Shown: one piece after another, positions 9,651 through 19,018 of the stretch
How positions within the stretch are numbered: position 1 is the stretch's first letter
How the letters are laid out: each line of letters opens with the position of its first letter
Assembly (NCBI GenBank): GCA_963699825.1
Contig: CAVOVI010000011.1
Span: 1 to 64,000, forward strand
DNA from: SPDF01 sp963699825
Lineage (GTDB): Bacteria; Gemmatimonadota; Gemmatimonadetes; Gemmatimonadales; GWC2-71-9
Direction: 5' to 3'
Length of the DNA: 64,000 bases
Program-made: the position numbers and the translations under genes
Notes under the pieces: model-generated
Databases searched by the model: none
Told to the model about the DNA's origin: nothing
What the model saw: only the letters and a program-made list of their open reading frames with translations

Positions 9651-11082
9651 GGCCGCCGGAGAGGTTGATCCCTCGTTCGCCCAGCATGGTGTCATACCCG
9701 TTGGGCAGGTCCGGCAGCGCCTCGGCCAGCTGCGACACCTCCGCCACGCGGTCGAGCCGGCCGTCGTCGGGCGCGCCCAGGAGGATGTTCTCGCGGAGCG
9801 TCGCGCTGAAGAGGAATGTCTCCTGCGGCACGACGCCCAGGTTCCGACGCAACTCGTCCAGCGAAATGGTCCGGATGTCGAGTCCGTCCAGCAGGACCCG
9901 CCCCCGGTCGGGGTCGTAGCTGCGGGCCAGGAGCTCGGCGATGGTGGACTTGCCGGAGCCGGTGGCCCCGACGATGGCCAGGGACTGCCCCGGCTCCACC
10001 CGGAACGACACGTCCTGCAGCACCCACCCGCGGTCCCGGGCGCCGGGATACTCGAACCAGACCCCCTCCATGGCGACGCTCCGGGCGCCGCGGCGCGGAG
10101 GGAGCAGGGCGGGATTGGTGGGCGACATGATGTCCGGATGCTCGTGGAAGAGCGTGTTGATCCGGCCCATCGCCGCCTCCGCGCGCTGCACCAGCGTCAC
10201 CGCCCACCCCAGCGCGATCAGCGGCCAGGCGAGCATCATCAGGTAGACGCCGAAGGCGACATACTCGCCGACGCTGACCGTCCCCGCCATGACCAGCCGG
10301 CCGCCGACCGCCAGCACCACCACGCTGCCAAGCCCGGCCAGGAGGGCCAGGAGCGGGTGAAACGCCCCCTGCGCCCTGGCCAGCGCGATGTTCCGCGTCC
10401 GGTACTCGTCATTCAATCGCCGGAACTCCGCCGTCTCGGCGGCTTCCTGGCGATAGGCCCGCACGATCCGGAGCCCGGAAATGTGCTCGTGGACGTGCGT
10501 CGTGATCGTCCCGAATTGTTCCTGGATGGCGAGCGACCGGCGGTGGATCTGCTGCCCGAGCGAGATCATCACCACCGGAAGGCCGAGGAGGGGCAGGAGC
10601 GCGAGCACGGTCAGCCGCGGGCTCATGGCGAGCATGGCGGGGAGGACCATGGCGACCCGGACCGCCGTGTCCACCATGTACATCAGCGCCGGACCGGCCG
10701 CCATCCGCGCCGCGAGGAGGTCGTTGGTCGACCGCGCCATCAGGTCACCGGTGGACGACCGGTCGTAGAACGCGGGGCTGAGCCGCTCGAGCTGCCCGAA
10801 GAGGTCGTTGCGGAGGTCGAACTCGACGCGGCGGCTCCCGCTGTTCAGGAGCTGGCGCATCCCGAACCGCGCGGTCCCGCCGAGGAGGGTGACACCGACC
10901 AGCAGGAGGGCGGTCCGGGCGACCGCCGCCGGCGTGGCCCCGCCGTCGATCAGGTTGATGCCGTGCTCAAGGATCTTGGGACCGAGCGTGATGAGCGCGT
11001 TCGACACCACGACGAACAACATCCCGGCGGCGTAGGTGCCCCTGTACTTTGTGATGTAGGGCACAAGCGCCCGGAGGGACAT
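9643..11082 (-). CDS. ABC transporter with fused permease and ATPase (exporter), truncated after the signature motif
   Basis: About 480 residues of an MsbA/LmrA-type half-transporter. It has an N-terminal six-helix ABC_membrane domain (about residues 10-290), then an ATPase with Walker A GATGSGKSTIAELLAR, Q-loop GVVPQETFLFSATLRENILLG and signature LSGGQ. Walker B, D-loop and H-switch are absent because the sequence changes identity at about 9,642. Start candidates are ATGs at 11088 and 11082; a GTG at 11112 is also open. It is divergent from the lipoprotein gene at 11166, sharing an 80-bp AT-richer intergenic space. Probably intact in the source genome. Confidence 0.8.
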
Positions 11083-11165
11083 CAGCATATATTTAGCATT
11101 GCCCTTTGACACAATGTGGTCTGGTGAAACCTCGCCTGGCCCGCCGTCTCCATAGGAGTTCGCCC

Positions 11166-11924
11166 ATGCGCAATCTACTCGCTACGCTCTGTGTCCTCAC
11201 CGTTGCCGCCTGCGGCGGCGGGGACAAGTCGGACGCCGCCGTGGCTGACAGCCTCAGCCGCGACCTCCAGCTCGCCCAGCAGGACTCGACCAACCCGATG
11301 GCCGACACGGCCGCCACGCCGGCCGCGGCCCCGGTGACCACCACCACGGCTACCCCGAAGCCGAAGCCGGCCACCCCGAAGCCGGTCGCCCCGGCGCCTG
11401 CGCCGTCGCTCGCGGCGGGCGCCACCTTCGCCGCCACCGTGCCCGACACCGTGAGCTCGCGGACCACCAAGTCCGGCGCCATGATGCAGGCCAAGGTCGG
11501 CGCCGACGTCATGTCGGCCGACGGACGCCTGGTCATCCCGGCCGGCTCGACGGTCAACATCCGGCTCGACCAGTTCAAGTCCGCCCCCACCAAGGGGGGC
11601 AAGGAGACCTTCTCGGCGTCGCTCGTGTCCGTCATCATCGACGGCACCAGCTACCCGATTGCCGGGACGGTGGACCACCTCGACTATACGCTGAAGGGCC
11701 GGGGCATCACGGCGGGAACGGCCGGTAAGGTCGGTGCGGGCGCCGCGGCCGGCGCAATCATCGGCAAGGCCATCGGCGGCAACGCCACCGGCGCCATCGT
11801 GGGTGGGGCCGTCGGCGCCGCCGGCGGGGCCGCGGTGGCCAACGAGACCGGCGACCAGGACATCACCGTCCTGCCGGGCGCCAAGGTCACCATGACGGTC
11901 ACCGAGGCGTTTGTCGCGAAATAG
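11166..11924 (+). CDS. glycine-zipper lipoprotein of unknown function
   Basis: A 252-residue predicted lipoprotein. The signal peptide ends in a lipobox (TVAAC at about residue 16). A long Ala/Pro/Thr/Lys linker is followed by a beta-rich middle (SSRTTKSGAMMQAKVGADV). The C-terminal third is a classic glycine zipper (AAAGAIIGKAIGGNATGAIV), a sequence type that packs in or against the outer membrane. ATG 11166 has AGGAG upstream. The middle resembles domains in other secreted Gemmatimonadota proteins but I cannot name it. It stands alone between a divergent ABC gene and a convergent gamma-glutamyltransferase. Confidence 0.75.
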   Translation: MRNLLATLCVLTVAACGGGDKSDAAVADSLSRDLQLAQQDSTNPMADTAATPAAAPVTTTTATPKPKPATPKPVAPAPAPSLAAGATFAATVPDTVSSRTTKSGAMMQAKVGADVMSADGRLVIPAGSTVNIRLDQFKSAPTKGGKETFSASLVSVIIDGTSYPIAGTVDHLDYTLKGRGITAGTAGKVGAGAAAGAIIGKAIGGNATGAIVGGAVGAAGGAAVANETGDQDITVLPGAKVTMTVTEAFVAK

Positions 11925-11945
11925 GCGAGGCGGGGCAGGGGGGCA

Positions 11946-11988
11946 GCGGGGCAGCAACCGCTACGGCCTCCCTGCCCAGCTGCCCCGC
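11946..11988. repeat. inverted repeat between convergent genes (GCGGGGCAGC family)
   Basis: GCGGGGCAGC at 11946-11955 pairs with GCTGCCCCGC at 11979-11988 within a longer G-rich/C-rich imperfect palindrome spanning about 11,928-11,998. It lies exactly between the 3' ends of two convergent genes and may end transcription from both sides, but there is no T-tract. The same GCGGGGCAG word recurs at about 16,832 and 27,471 (inside coding linkers) and 44,317. Confidence 0.6.
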
Positions 11989-11998
11989 GGCCCCGCCC

Positions 11999-13705
11999 TC
12001 AGTATCCTGCTCCTCCCCCCCCCAGCCTCGGATCACTCACCCCCTGCCACCCGGCGGGGGTCCGGATGATCGCCTCGACGTCGCCGGTGTACCCCTCCTC
12101 GTGGACCTCGTGCCCCATCTTCCTGAGCTGGGCGATCGCTTCCGGCGAGAAGCCGCCCCGCTCGAGCCGGATGCTGTTCGGCAGCCCCTGGTGATGCAGC
12201 CGCGGCGCGGTCACCGCGTCGGGGAGTGACATGTGATGGTCGAGCACGTTGCTGATCACGTGGTACACCATCGTGATGATGCGCGGCCCCCCCGGCGTCC
12301 CCACCACCAGCAGCAACTGACCCTGCTCGTCCACCACGAAACTCGGCGTCATCGCCGAGAGGGGGCGCTTGCCCGGCTGAATCGCGTTCGAGTCCCCCTG
12401 CACCAGGCCGTACATGTTGGGCTTCCCGGGCGCGCTCGCCAGGTCGTCCATTTCGTCGTTGAGGAGGAAGCCGCCCCCCGTGACCGTGACGGCGCTGCCG
12501 TAGCTGTTGTTGAGCGTCGTGGTGATGCTGACCGCGTTGCCGTCGGCGTCCACGATGGAGTAGTGCGTGGTGGACGGCCCGTCCTTCAGTCCCGGCAGCA
12601 CCTCGCCGGTCTTCGAGGCGTGTTGCGGGTCGATGGTGGCGCGCCGCTCGTCGGCGTAGCGCTGCGAGAGCATCTGGTCCACCGGGTTGTGCACGAAGCC
12701 GGGGTCGCCCATGTAGGCGTTCCGGTCCATGAAGGCCCGGCTCATCGCTTCCGCCTCGAGATGCATGAGCGCCGCGGAGCCGAAGGGCGGAAGGGGCGAA
12801 TACCCCTCCATCATGTTCAGGATCATCCCCATCGTGGTGCCGCCGGAGCTGGCCGGCGGCATCGAGTAGACGGTGTCACCGCGGTAGGGGATGATGATCG
12901 GGTCGCGCCAGTAGGTCTGGTAGGCGGCGAGGTCGGCGTGGGAAATCAGGCCGCCGCTCCGCTGCATTTCCGCCACGATCAGGTCGGCGGTCGGCCCGGT
13001 GTAGAACCCGGCGGCGCCCTGGTCCCGAATCCGCTCCAGCGTCCGGCCGAGGTCGCGCTGGACGAGCACGGAGCCCACGACGGGCGGCTGGTTGTCGGGC
13101 AGGAACTGCGCGCGCGAGGCGGGAAAGAGGTAGAGGCGTGACATCTCGTCGCCGATCGACTCCCGGCGGTAGTCGTCGACCACGTACCCCTCGTTGGCCA
13201 GCGCGATGGCGGGGTTGATGACCTGTGCGAACGGCAGCCGGCCGAAGCGGCGGTGCATCTCCACCAGGCCCGCCGGCGAGCCCGGCACCGCGGCCGCGAG
13301 CGCGCCCGTGACGCTCAGGTCGGAGACGTCCCCATCCGGCTCGAGGTACATGTCGCGACTGGCGCCGGAGGGGGCTTCCTCGCGGTAGTCGAGCGCGTAG
13401 ACGGCGCCGCCCGCCTCCCGGTACAGCAGGAAGCCGCCGCCGCCGATGTTGCCCGCCTCCGGATGCACCACGGCCAGCGCGAATCCGACCGCCACGGCGG
13501 CGTCGACGGCGTTCCCCCCCGCCTGCAGGATGTCGCGGCCGACCTGGCTGGCGATCGGGCTCCCGGAGACGACGACGGCGCTGGCGGCGTCGGTGACCCG
13601 TGCCTTGTCGGCAAACTTCCATCCGGCGGCGACGCCGGACGGCTGGGGTCCGGCACAGGCGGGAAGGAGGAGGAGCAGCGCAACGGCGGCGTGGCGAAGG
13701 TGCAC
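11999..13705 (-). CDS. ggt: gamma-glutamyltransferase / glutathione hydrolase, lipoprotein form
   Basis: A 568-residue, full-length Ntn-hydrolase precursor. The signal peptide ends LLLLLPAC, so the protein is probably lipid-anchored and periplasmic. The large-subunit region contains SGSPIASQVGRDILQAGGNA and GNIGGGGFLLYR. Autocleavage is expected before the first Thr of the TTHYSIVDADGNAVSIT motif (preceded by DGPS), which becomes the N-terminal nucleophile. The substrate-binding tail PLSAMTPSFVVDEQGQ is present. It cleaves the gamma-glutamyl bond of glutathione and similar peptides. It is unbroken and uses typical high-GC codons. The start ATG gives a good signal peptide. Confidence 0.92.
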   Translation of the reverse strand: MHLRHAAVALLLLLPACAGPQPSGVAAGWKFADKARVTDAASAVVVSGSPIASQVGRDILQAGGNAVDAAVAVGFALAVVHPEAGNIGGGGFLLYREAGGAVYALDYREEAPSGASRDMYLEPDGDVSDLSVTGALAAAVPGSPAGLVEMHRRFGRLPFAQVINPAIALANEGYVVDDYRRESIGDEMSRLYLFPASRAQFLPDNQPPVVGSVLVQRDLGRTLERIRDQGAAGFYTGPTADLIVAEMQRSGGLISHADLAAYQTYWRDPIIIPYRGDTVYSMPPASSGGTTMGMILNMMEGYSPLPPFGSAALMHLEAEAMSRAFMDRNAYMGDPGFVHNPVDQMLSQRYADERRATIDPQHASKTGEVLPGLKDGPSTTHYSIVDADGNAVSITTTLNNSYGSAVTVTGGGFLLNDEMDDLASAPGKPNMYGLVQGDSNAIQPGKRPLSAMTPSFVVDEQGQLLLVVGTPGGPRIITMVYHVISNVLDHHMSLPDAVTAPRLHHQGLPNSIRLERGGFSPEAIAQLRKMGHEVHEEGYTGDVEAIIRTPAGWQGVSDPRLGGGGAGY

Positions 13706-13827
13706 GAGAATCCTCGTAGGGTGGTGGCGCTGGAGTGGAGGTTGCCCCGGAGTGAATGGCTGCCCTAATTTAGCGACATCCCTTGCGTGACAAGTCCGCC
13801 TTCCCTATCCCCGGCCCAGGTGCCCCC

Positions 13828-14744
13828 GTGCGCGACCCCAGGCTCACCGAGCGGAGAAACCCGCGGACCGCGGCCATCGACACCCTGGACAGTCTCCAGC
13901 TCGTCGACCTGGTGTCGGCCGAGGACGCCACCGTCCCGGCGGCCGTCGCCTCGGCCCGCGAGCCGATTGCCCGGAGCATCGACCTGATCGAAGCCGCCTT
14001 CCGCGCCGGAGGGCGGCTCTTCTATGTCGGAGCGGGCACCAGCGGCCGGCTCGGGGTGCTCGACGCCTCCGAGTGCCCGCCGACCTTCGGCTCGCCGCCC
14101 GGAAATGGTGCAGGGGATCATCGCCGGCGGCCCCGCCGCGCTGGTCACGCTCGGTCGAGGGGGCGGAGGACGACCTCGCCGCCGCCACGGCGGTCATCGA
14201 CGAGCGCCGGGTCGGGCCCGACGACGTCGTCGTCGGCATCGCCGCGAGCGGCACCACGCCGTTCGTGCGGGCCGCGATCGGCCGCGCCCGGCAGCTGGGC
14301 GCGAAGACGGTGTTCCTCAGTTGCACCGCGCCGCCCCGGGAGATGGCCGACAGTTGCGACGAGTGCATCACCGTGCCCGTCGGCCCCGAGGTGGTGACCG
14401 GGTCCACCCGGCTCAAGGCGGGCACCGCCACCAAGCTGGTCCTCAACATCCTCACCACCGGCGCGATGATCCGCCTCGGCAAGACCTACGGCAACCTCAT
14501 GGTGGACCTGCAGGTCCGGAACGTGAAGCTGGCCGACCGGGGCGAGCGGATCGTCATGGAGGTGACCGGCGTCGATCGGGACGCGGCGCGCGCCGCCCTC
14601 GCGGCGGCTGGTGGCAGCGTCCGCACCGCCATCGTCATGGTCCGCACCGGGAAGGACCGTGCGGCATCCGAGTCGCTCATCGCCGACGCGCAGGGCCGGC
14701 TCCGTCCCATCCTCGGCAACCCTCCACCGGTGGATCCCTCCTGA
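13828..14744 (+). CDS. murQ: N-acetylmuramic acid 6-phosphate etherase (two frameshifts)
   Basis: About 305 residues of a SIS-domain lyase that splits the lactyl ether of MurNAc-6-phosphate to GlcNAc-6-phosphate and lactate. N-terminal sequence (TERRNPRTAAIDTLDSLQLVDLVSAED), the sugar-binding loop VGAGTSGRLGVLDASECPPTFG and GIAASGTTPFVRAAIG are diagnostic. The most conserved stretch is broken twice: an extra G near 14,100 (between SPP and EMVQGIIAGG) and an extra A near 14,153 (between ALV and RSVEGAEDD). GTG 13828 is the likely start, with TTG 13783 also open. Its TGA overlaps the ATG of anmK by one base, so this is the first gene of a cell-wall recycling operon. Confidence 0.88.
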
Positions 14745-15847
14745 TGGAACGCCCATCGCTCATCGTCGGTCTGATGTCCGGCACCTCGCTCGACGGGATG
14801 GACGCCGCGCTGGTCCGGTTTACGGGGCCGACGCGCGCGGAGCTGGTGGCGTTCGCCACCCGGCCCTACGACCGCGACGAGCGCGCCATGGTGCGGGCGG
14901 CCCTCGAGGGGCGCGCCGCCGCGCCGGCCCTGGCCCGGCTGCATGTGCAGATTGCGGAATGGGCCACGGAGGCGGTGCAGGCGGTGCTGCATGCGGGCGA
15001 TGCGCGCGCCGACCAGATCGACGGCATCGCCTTCCCGGGACAGACGATCTGGCACGAGCCGCCGCTGGTCAGCTGGCAACTCGGCGAACCGGCGGTGCTG
15101 GCCGAGGCGTTCGGGGTGCGCGTCGTGAGCGGATTCCGTGCACGGGATGTCGCCGCGGGAGGGCAGGGGGCGCCGCTGGTGCCGATGGCCGACGTGCTGC
15201 TCTTTGCCGATGCCGACCGTGACCGCGTGCTGCTCAACCTCGGCGGCATGGCGAACATCACCCTGGTCCCGAAGGGCGGCCGGGAGGAGGGGGCCATCGC
15301 CTTCGACACCGGCCCCGGCATGGCCATCATCGACGCGGTGGCGCACCGGGTGGACGAGTCGCTCGCCTGCGACCTCGACGGGGCGCTGTCGGCGGCGGGA
15401 CGGGTGGACGAGGCGGTGCTCGCGGACCTGCTCGACGACGCCTACTTCCACGCGCCGCCGCCCAAGAGCACGGGGCGCGAGCACTTCGGCGACGCCTTCG
15501 CCGGCCACCTGCACGCCCGTGTGCCGGGTGCGGACGGCGTGGCCACGGCGGTGGCGCTGACGGCGCGCTCCGTCGCCGCGGCCGTTGAGCGCTGGGCGCC
15601 GGCGGCCGGGGAGATGCTCGTCTCCGGAGGAGGCGTGCACCATCCCGGGCTCATCGCCTCGCTCACGGCACTGCTGGCCCCGAGGTCCATCCGCCGTTTC
15701 GATTCGGTGTATTTCGACGGTGACGCGAAGGAAGCGGTGGCGTTCGCGCTCCTCGCCTACCTGACGCTGCACGGGCAGCCCGGCAACCTCCCCGCCGCCA
15801 CCGGCGCACGCGGCGCGCGGGTGCTCGGATCGATCACGCCCCCCTGA
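14744..15847 (+). CDS. anmK: anhydro-N-acetylmuramic acid kinase
   Basis: A 367-residue ASKHA-fold kinase that converts 1,6-anhydro-MurNAc and ATP to MurNAc-6-phosphate, the substrate of MurQ. Diagnostic motifs are GLMSGTSLDGMDAAL at the N-terminus, the ATP phosphate-binding segment VLLNLGGMANIT, FDTGPG and the C-terminal SGGGVHHPGL. It is full length and intact. TGATG overlaps join it to murQ upstream and to nagZ downstream, so the three are almost certainly cotranslated. Gene order murQ-anmK-nagZ gives the whole route from released muropeptide sugars to GlcNAc-6-phosphate. Confidence 0.95.
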   Translation: MERPSLIVGLMSGTSLDGMDAALVRFTGPTRAELVAFATRPYDRDERAMVRAALEGRAAAPALARLHVQIAEWATEAVQAVLHAGDARADQIDGIAFPGQTIWHEPPLVSWQLGEPAVLAEAFGVRVVSGFRARDVAAGGQGAPLVPMADVLLFADADRDRVLLNLGGMANITLVPKGGREEGAIAFDTGPGMAIIDAVAHRVDESLACDLDGALSAAGRVDEAVLADLLDDAYFHAPPPKSTGREHFGDAFAGHLHARVPGADGVATAVALTARSVAAAVERWAPAAGEMLVSGGGVHHPGLIASLTALLAPRSIRRFDSVYFDGDAKEAVAFALLAYLTLHGQPGNLPAATGARGARVLGSITPP

Positions 15848-17256
15848 TGCACGGACGCCTGATCCTCCCCGCGCTCCGCTGGCGGGACGACACGGGGTTC
15901 GGCCATGAGGCCGGGACCATCGCCGCGGCGCTGCGCTGTGGGGCGGGGGGATTCATCCTCTTCGGTGGACGTCCCGAGGCCGTCCGCGCGCTCACCGCGG
16001 AATTGCAGGAGCGTGCGGGCCGGCCGCTGCTGATGGCCGCCGACCTGGAGCGCGGGGCAGGGCAGCAGTTCCCCGGCCTGACGGAGTTTCCGCCGCCCGC
16101 CGCGCTGGCCGCGCTGGATGATCCCGATGTCATCCGGGCGGCGGCCGAGACCACCGCACGCGAGGCGCGGGACCTCGGGGTCAACTGGGTCCTGGCGCCC
16201 GACGCCGATCTCGACATCGAGCCCGCCAATCCGATCGTGCAGACGCGCGCGTTCGGGAGCGATCCCAAGCTGGTCGGCGTGGCGGCGGCGCTCTGGGTGC
16301 GGGCCTGTCAGGAGGCCGGCGCGCTGGCCTGCATCAAGCATTTCCCTGGCCACGGCCGCACCACGCGGGACAGCCACGATGAAGTCCCGTCCGTGGACGT
16401 GGACCGGGCGACGCTCGAGACCACCGACCTCGTCCCCTTTCGCATGGGCGTCCTGGCGCAGGTCGCCACCGTCATGACCGGGCACCTGCGCGTCCCCGCG
16501 CTCGACCCGACCGGCACCCCGGCGACCTTCTCGGCACCCATGCTGCGCGTGCTCCGCGACGAACTCGGCTTCCGTGGATTGATCGTGACCGACGCGCTCA
16601 TGATGGGGGCGGCGGTCCAGGACCCGGCCGGCAACCCGGCGGTGCGGGCGCTGGCGGCGGGATGCGACCTGCTCTGCTATCCGGCGGACCCGCAGGCCGC
16701 GTACGCGGCGACTGGGGAGGCGCTCGGCGCGGGCATGCTGTCGGAGGAGCGGGTGGAAGAGGCGCTGGTGCGGTATGGGGAGGCATTGCTTCGTGCCGAG
16801 GCGGGGCCGCGGGGCGGCGGGGCGGAGTCAGCGGGGCAGTCCGCGGCGATCGCGGATCGTCTGCTCGCCGGCGTCCTCGTCCGCGGCTCCCGCCCCACGC
16901 TGCGGATGCCGTTCGAGCTCGTCATCGTCGACGACGATCAGGGCGGCGCCTGGCCCGCCTCGTCCACGGAGTACGTGGAGATGGCGTTGCGGGGCATGGG
17001 CGTGGCGGTCGATCGCGGCGGGAGCAAGGTGGTGCTCGCCTTCGCGGAGCCGCGCGCCTCGAAGGGGCGCGCCGGGTTCGGTCCCGCGTCGCTCGCGGCG
17101 TTGAGCCGGCATGGCGACGCAGACCTGGTCGTCGTGTTCGGCCATCCCCGGCTTGCGGAGGAGGTGCCAGGGGACGCGCCGGTCCTGCTGGCGTGGCACC
17201 GGCAGCGGCTGATGCAGGACGCGGTGGCCCGCTGGCTGGTGGAGCGCCTCGGTTGA
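15847..17256 (+). CDS. nagZ: beta-N-acetylhexosaminidase, glycoside hydrolase family 3
   Basis: A 469-residue GH3 enzyme expected to remove terminal GlcNAc from anhydro-muropeptides. It has the family signature KHFPGHG followed by the catalytic-loop histidine in TTRDSHDEVP, and the nucleophile Asp in LIVTDALMMGA. The catalytic barrel ends near residue 320. It is followed by a low-complexity linker (AGPRGGGAESAGQS) and about 130 residues resembling the GH3 C-terminal alpha/beta domain, making it longer than the single-domain E. coli NagZ (about 340). No signal peptide is evident, so a cytoplasmic role fits the neighbouring kinase and etherase. The linker DNA contains the GCGGGGCAG word found in intergenic repeats. 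Confidence 0.88.
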   Translation: MHGRLILPALRWRDDTGFGHEAGTIAAALRCGAGGFILFGGRPEAVRALTAELQERAGRPLLMAADLERGAGQQFPGLTEFPPPAALAALDDPDVIRAAAETTAREARDLGVNWVLAPDADLDIEPANPIVQTRAFGSDPKLVGVAAALWVRACQEAGALACIKHFPGHGRTTRDSHDEVPSVDVDRATLETTDLVPFRMGVLAQVATVMTGHLRVPALDPTGTPATFSAPMLRVLRDELGFRGLIVTDALMMGAAVQDPAGNPAVRALAAGCDLLCYPADPQAAYAATGEALGAGMLSEERVEEALVRYGEALLRAEAGPRGGGAESAGQSAAIADRLLAGVLVRGSRPTLRMPFELVIVDDDQGGAWPASSTEYVEMALRGMGVAVDRGGSKVVLAFAEPRASKGRAGFGPASLAALSRHGDADLVVVFGHPRLAEEVPGDAPVLLAWHRQRLMQDAVARWLVERLG

Positions 17257-18895
17257 GGGCGCTCGACTGGGGGGTGGTGGTCGCCTACCTGGCGGGGACG
17301 CTGGTGCTGGGTCTCTGGGTGGCGCGGCGCGGCGCGCGGAGCCTGACTGAGTTCTTCGTCGGCGGCCGCGCCATTCCCTGGTGGCTCGCCGCCACCTCGA
17401 TGGCCGCCACCACCTTCAACGTCGACACCCCGCTCTACGTGGCGGGCGCGCGTGGCCAAGGACGGCGTGGCCGGCAACTGGGAGTGGTGGGCCTTTGCGC
17501 TGAGCCACGTGCTGGTGGCGGTGGTGCTCGCCCAGCTCTGGCGCCGGGCCAACGTGCTGACCGACGTGGAGCTGACCGAGCTGCGCTACGGCGGCCGCCC
17601 CGCCGCCGTGCTCCGCGCCTTCCGGGCCTTCCTGATCGCCGTCCCGCTTCAACTGTCTCAGCATCGGCTACGGCATGCTGGCCATGCGGAAGATGCTCGT
17701 GGCGCTCGGCGTCTTCGACGCGCTGCCGAATCTTCCCGGCGACGAACGGCTCTGGGCCATCATCCCGATCCTCGTCATCGGTCGTCATCTACACCGCCGC
17801 CTCGGGGCTCTGGGGCGTCGTGGCCACCGACTTCGTGCAGTACATCCTCGCGATGGCCGGCGCCTTCACCGTGATGTTCTATGCCCTGGGCGAGGTCGGC
17901 GGCCTCTGCCGGCCTGACCGCCGCGCTGCGCGACAGCGGCCAGGGCGACAAGCTCAACCTCCTGCCCACAGGGCAGGACGCGACGCTGCCGATCAGCACC
18001 TTCCTCGGCTACCTGTTCGTCCAGTGGTGGGCGTTCCGGAACAGCGACGGCGGGGGGATGTTCGTCCAGCGGCTCTCGTCCACCGCCAACGAGAGGGAAG
18101 CCACCAAGGCCGCCCACCTCTTCAACATCCTCAACTACGTGGTCCGCACCTGGCCGTGGGTGCTGGTCGGGCTCGCGGCGCTCGTGGTCCTGCCGCAGCT
18201 CGCCGATCCCGAGCTGGCCTACCCGATCATGATGGTGCGGTACCTCCCCACCGGCGTCCTCGGCCTGGTCTTCGCGAGCCTGGTGGCGGCGTTCATGTCC
18301 ACCGTCTCCACGCAGGTCAACTGGGGGGCCAGCTACCTGGTGAACGACCTCTACGCCCGCTTCACCGGCCAGACGGACGAGGCCACGCTCATGCGGTCGG
18401 CGCGGTGGGCGTCGGTGCTGCTCGCGGCGCTGGCGGCGGTGGTGTCGTTCTTCATGGACAGCGTGGGGGGGGTGTTCCGGTTCATCATCCTGATCGGCAA
18501 CGGCCCGGGTCTGGTGCTGCTGCTCCGGTGGTTCTGGTGGCGGATCAACGCCTGGGCCGAGATCGCCGCGATGGCGGCCGGGACTGCTGCTGGCCATCCT
18601 CGGCTCCACCAGCGCCTTCGCGTCGTTCACCTTCGGCCAGCGGCTGATGCTCTCCGCCTTCGGCTCCATGGCGGTCTGGGTGCCGGTGATGTGGATGACG
18701 GCCCCGGAATCGTCGGCGACGCTCGACGCCTTCTACGCGCGGGTGCGGCCCGCGGGCGCCTGGGGGCCGGTACGCCTGCGGACCAACCTCACCGCGCTCG
18801 ACGACGGCGTGCGCGACGCGCGGCGCTGGCTGGGCTGGTCGATCGTCATTTTGGGTGGGACGCTGCTCATCGGATGGATCTTGCTGGCGGGGTAG
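17253..18895 (+). CDS. sodium:solute symporter family permease (five frameshifts)
   Basis: About 545 residues of an SSS-family transporter with roughly 13 membrane spans. It starts LDWGVVVAYLAGTLVLGLWVARR, contains the family loop FFVGGRAIPWWLAATSMAATTFN, and later LVAAFMSTVSTQVNWGASYLVND, which carries the Na2-site-type serines. Single extra bases at about 17,452, 17,650, 17,783, 17,908 and 18,583 each have to be removed to keep the family sequence. The TTG start overlaps the nagZ stop (TTGA). Being fourth in the murQ-anmK-nagZ unit, it is a good candidate for uptake of an anhydro-amino-sugar or related wall fragment; that substrate is inferred from context only. Confidence 0.8.
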
Positions 18896-18902
18896 TAACC
18901 AC

Positions 18903-18999
18903 GACGAGGGAGGGTCGGAAGAACAGCGGAGGTCGGGGAAGACCGCCTGCGTTTGGCAGTCCTTCCGACCCTCCGGTTCTTCTCCGACCCTCCCTCGTC
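18903..18999. repeat. long inverted repeat, copy 1 of the ACGAGGGA hairpin family
   Basis: GACGAGGGAGGGTCGGA at 18903-18919 pairs perfectly with its complement at 18983-18999. Pairing continues imperfectly inward for about 20 more bases, so the transcript could fold into one long rod-like hairpin. It fills the gap between two convergent genes and is followed by a pyrimidine-rich tract (TCTTTTCTTCTTTTCC) just before the next gene's stop codon, so it may act as a terminator for the symporter operon. Confidence 0.75.
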
Positions 19000-19018
19000 T
19001 CTTTTCTTCTTTTCCTCT

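Noticed and set aside
9568..11109. A 513-codon plus-strand frame opposite the ABC exporter
   Set aside because: Low-complexity Arg/Glu/His composition mirrors the ABC coding frame; no independent support.
8875..11112. A 745-residue ABC transporter-aminotransferase fusion protein
   Set aside because: Both halves lack essential parts exactly at the seam and the DNA on the two sides differs in character; this is an assembly join, not a protein.
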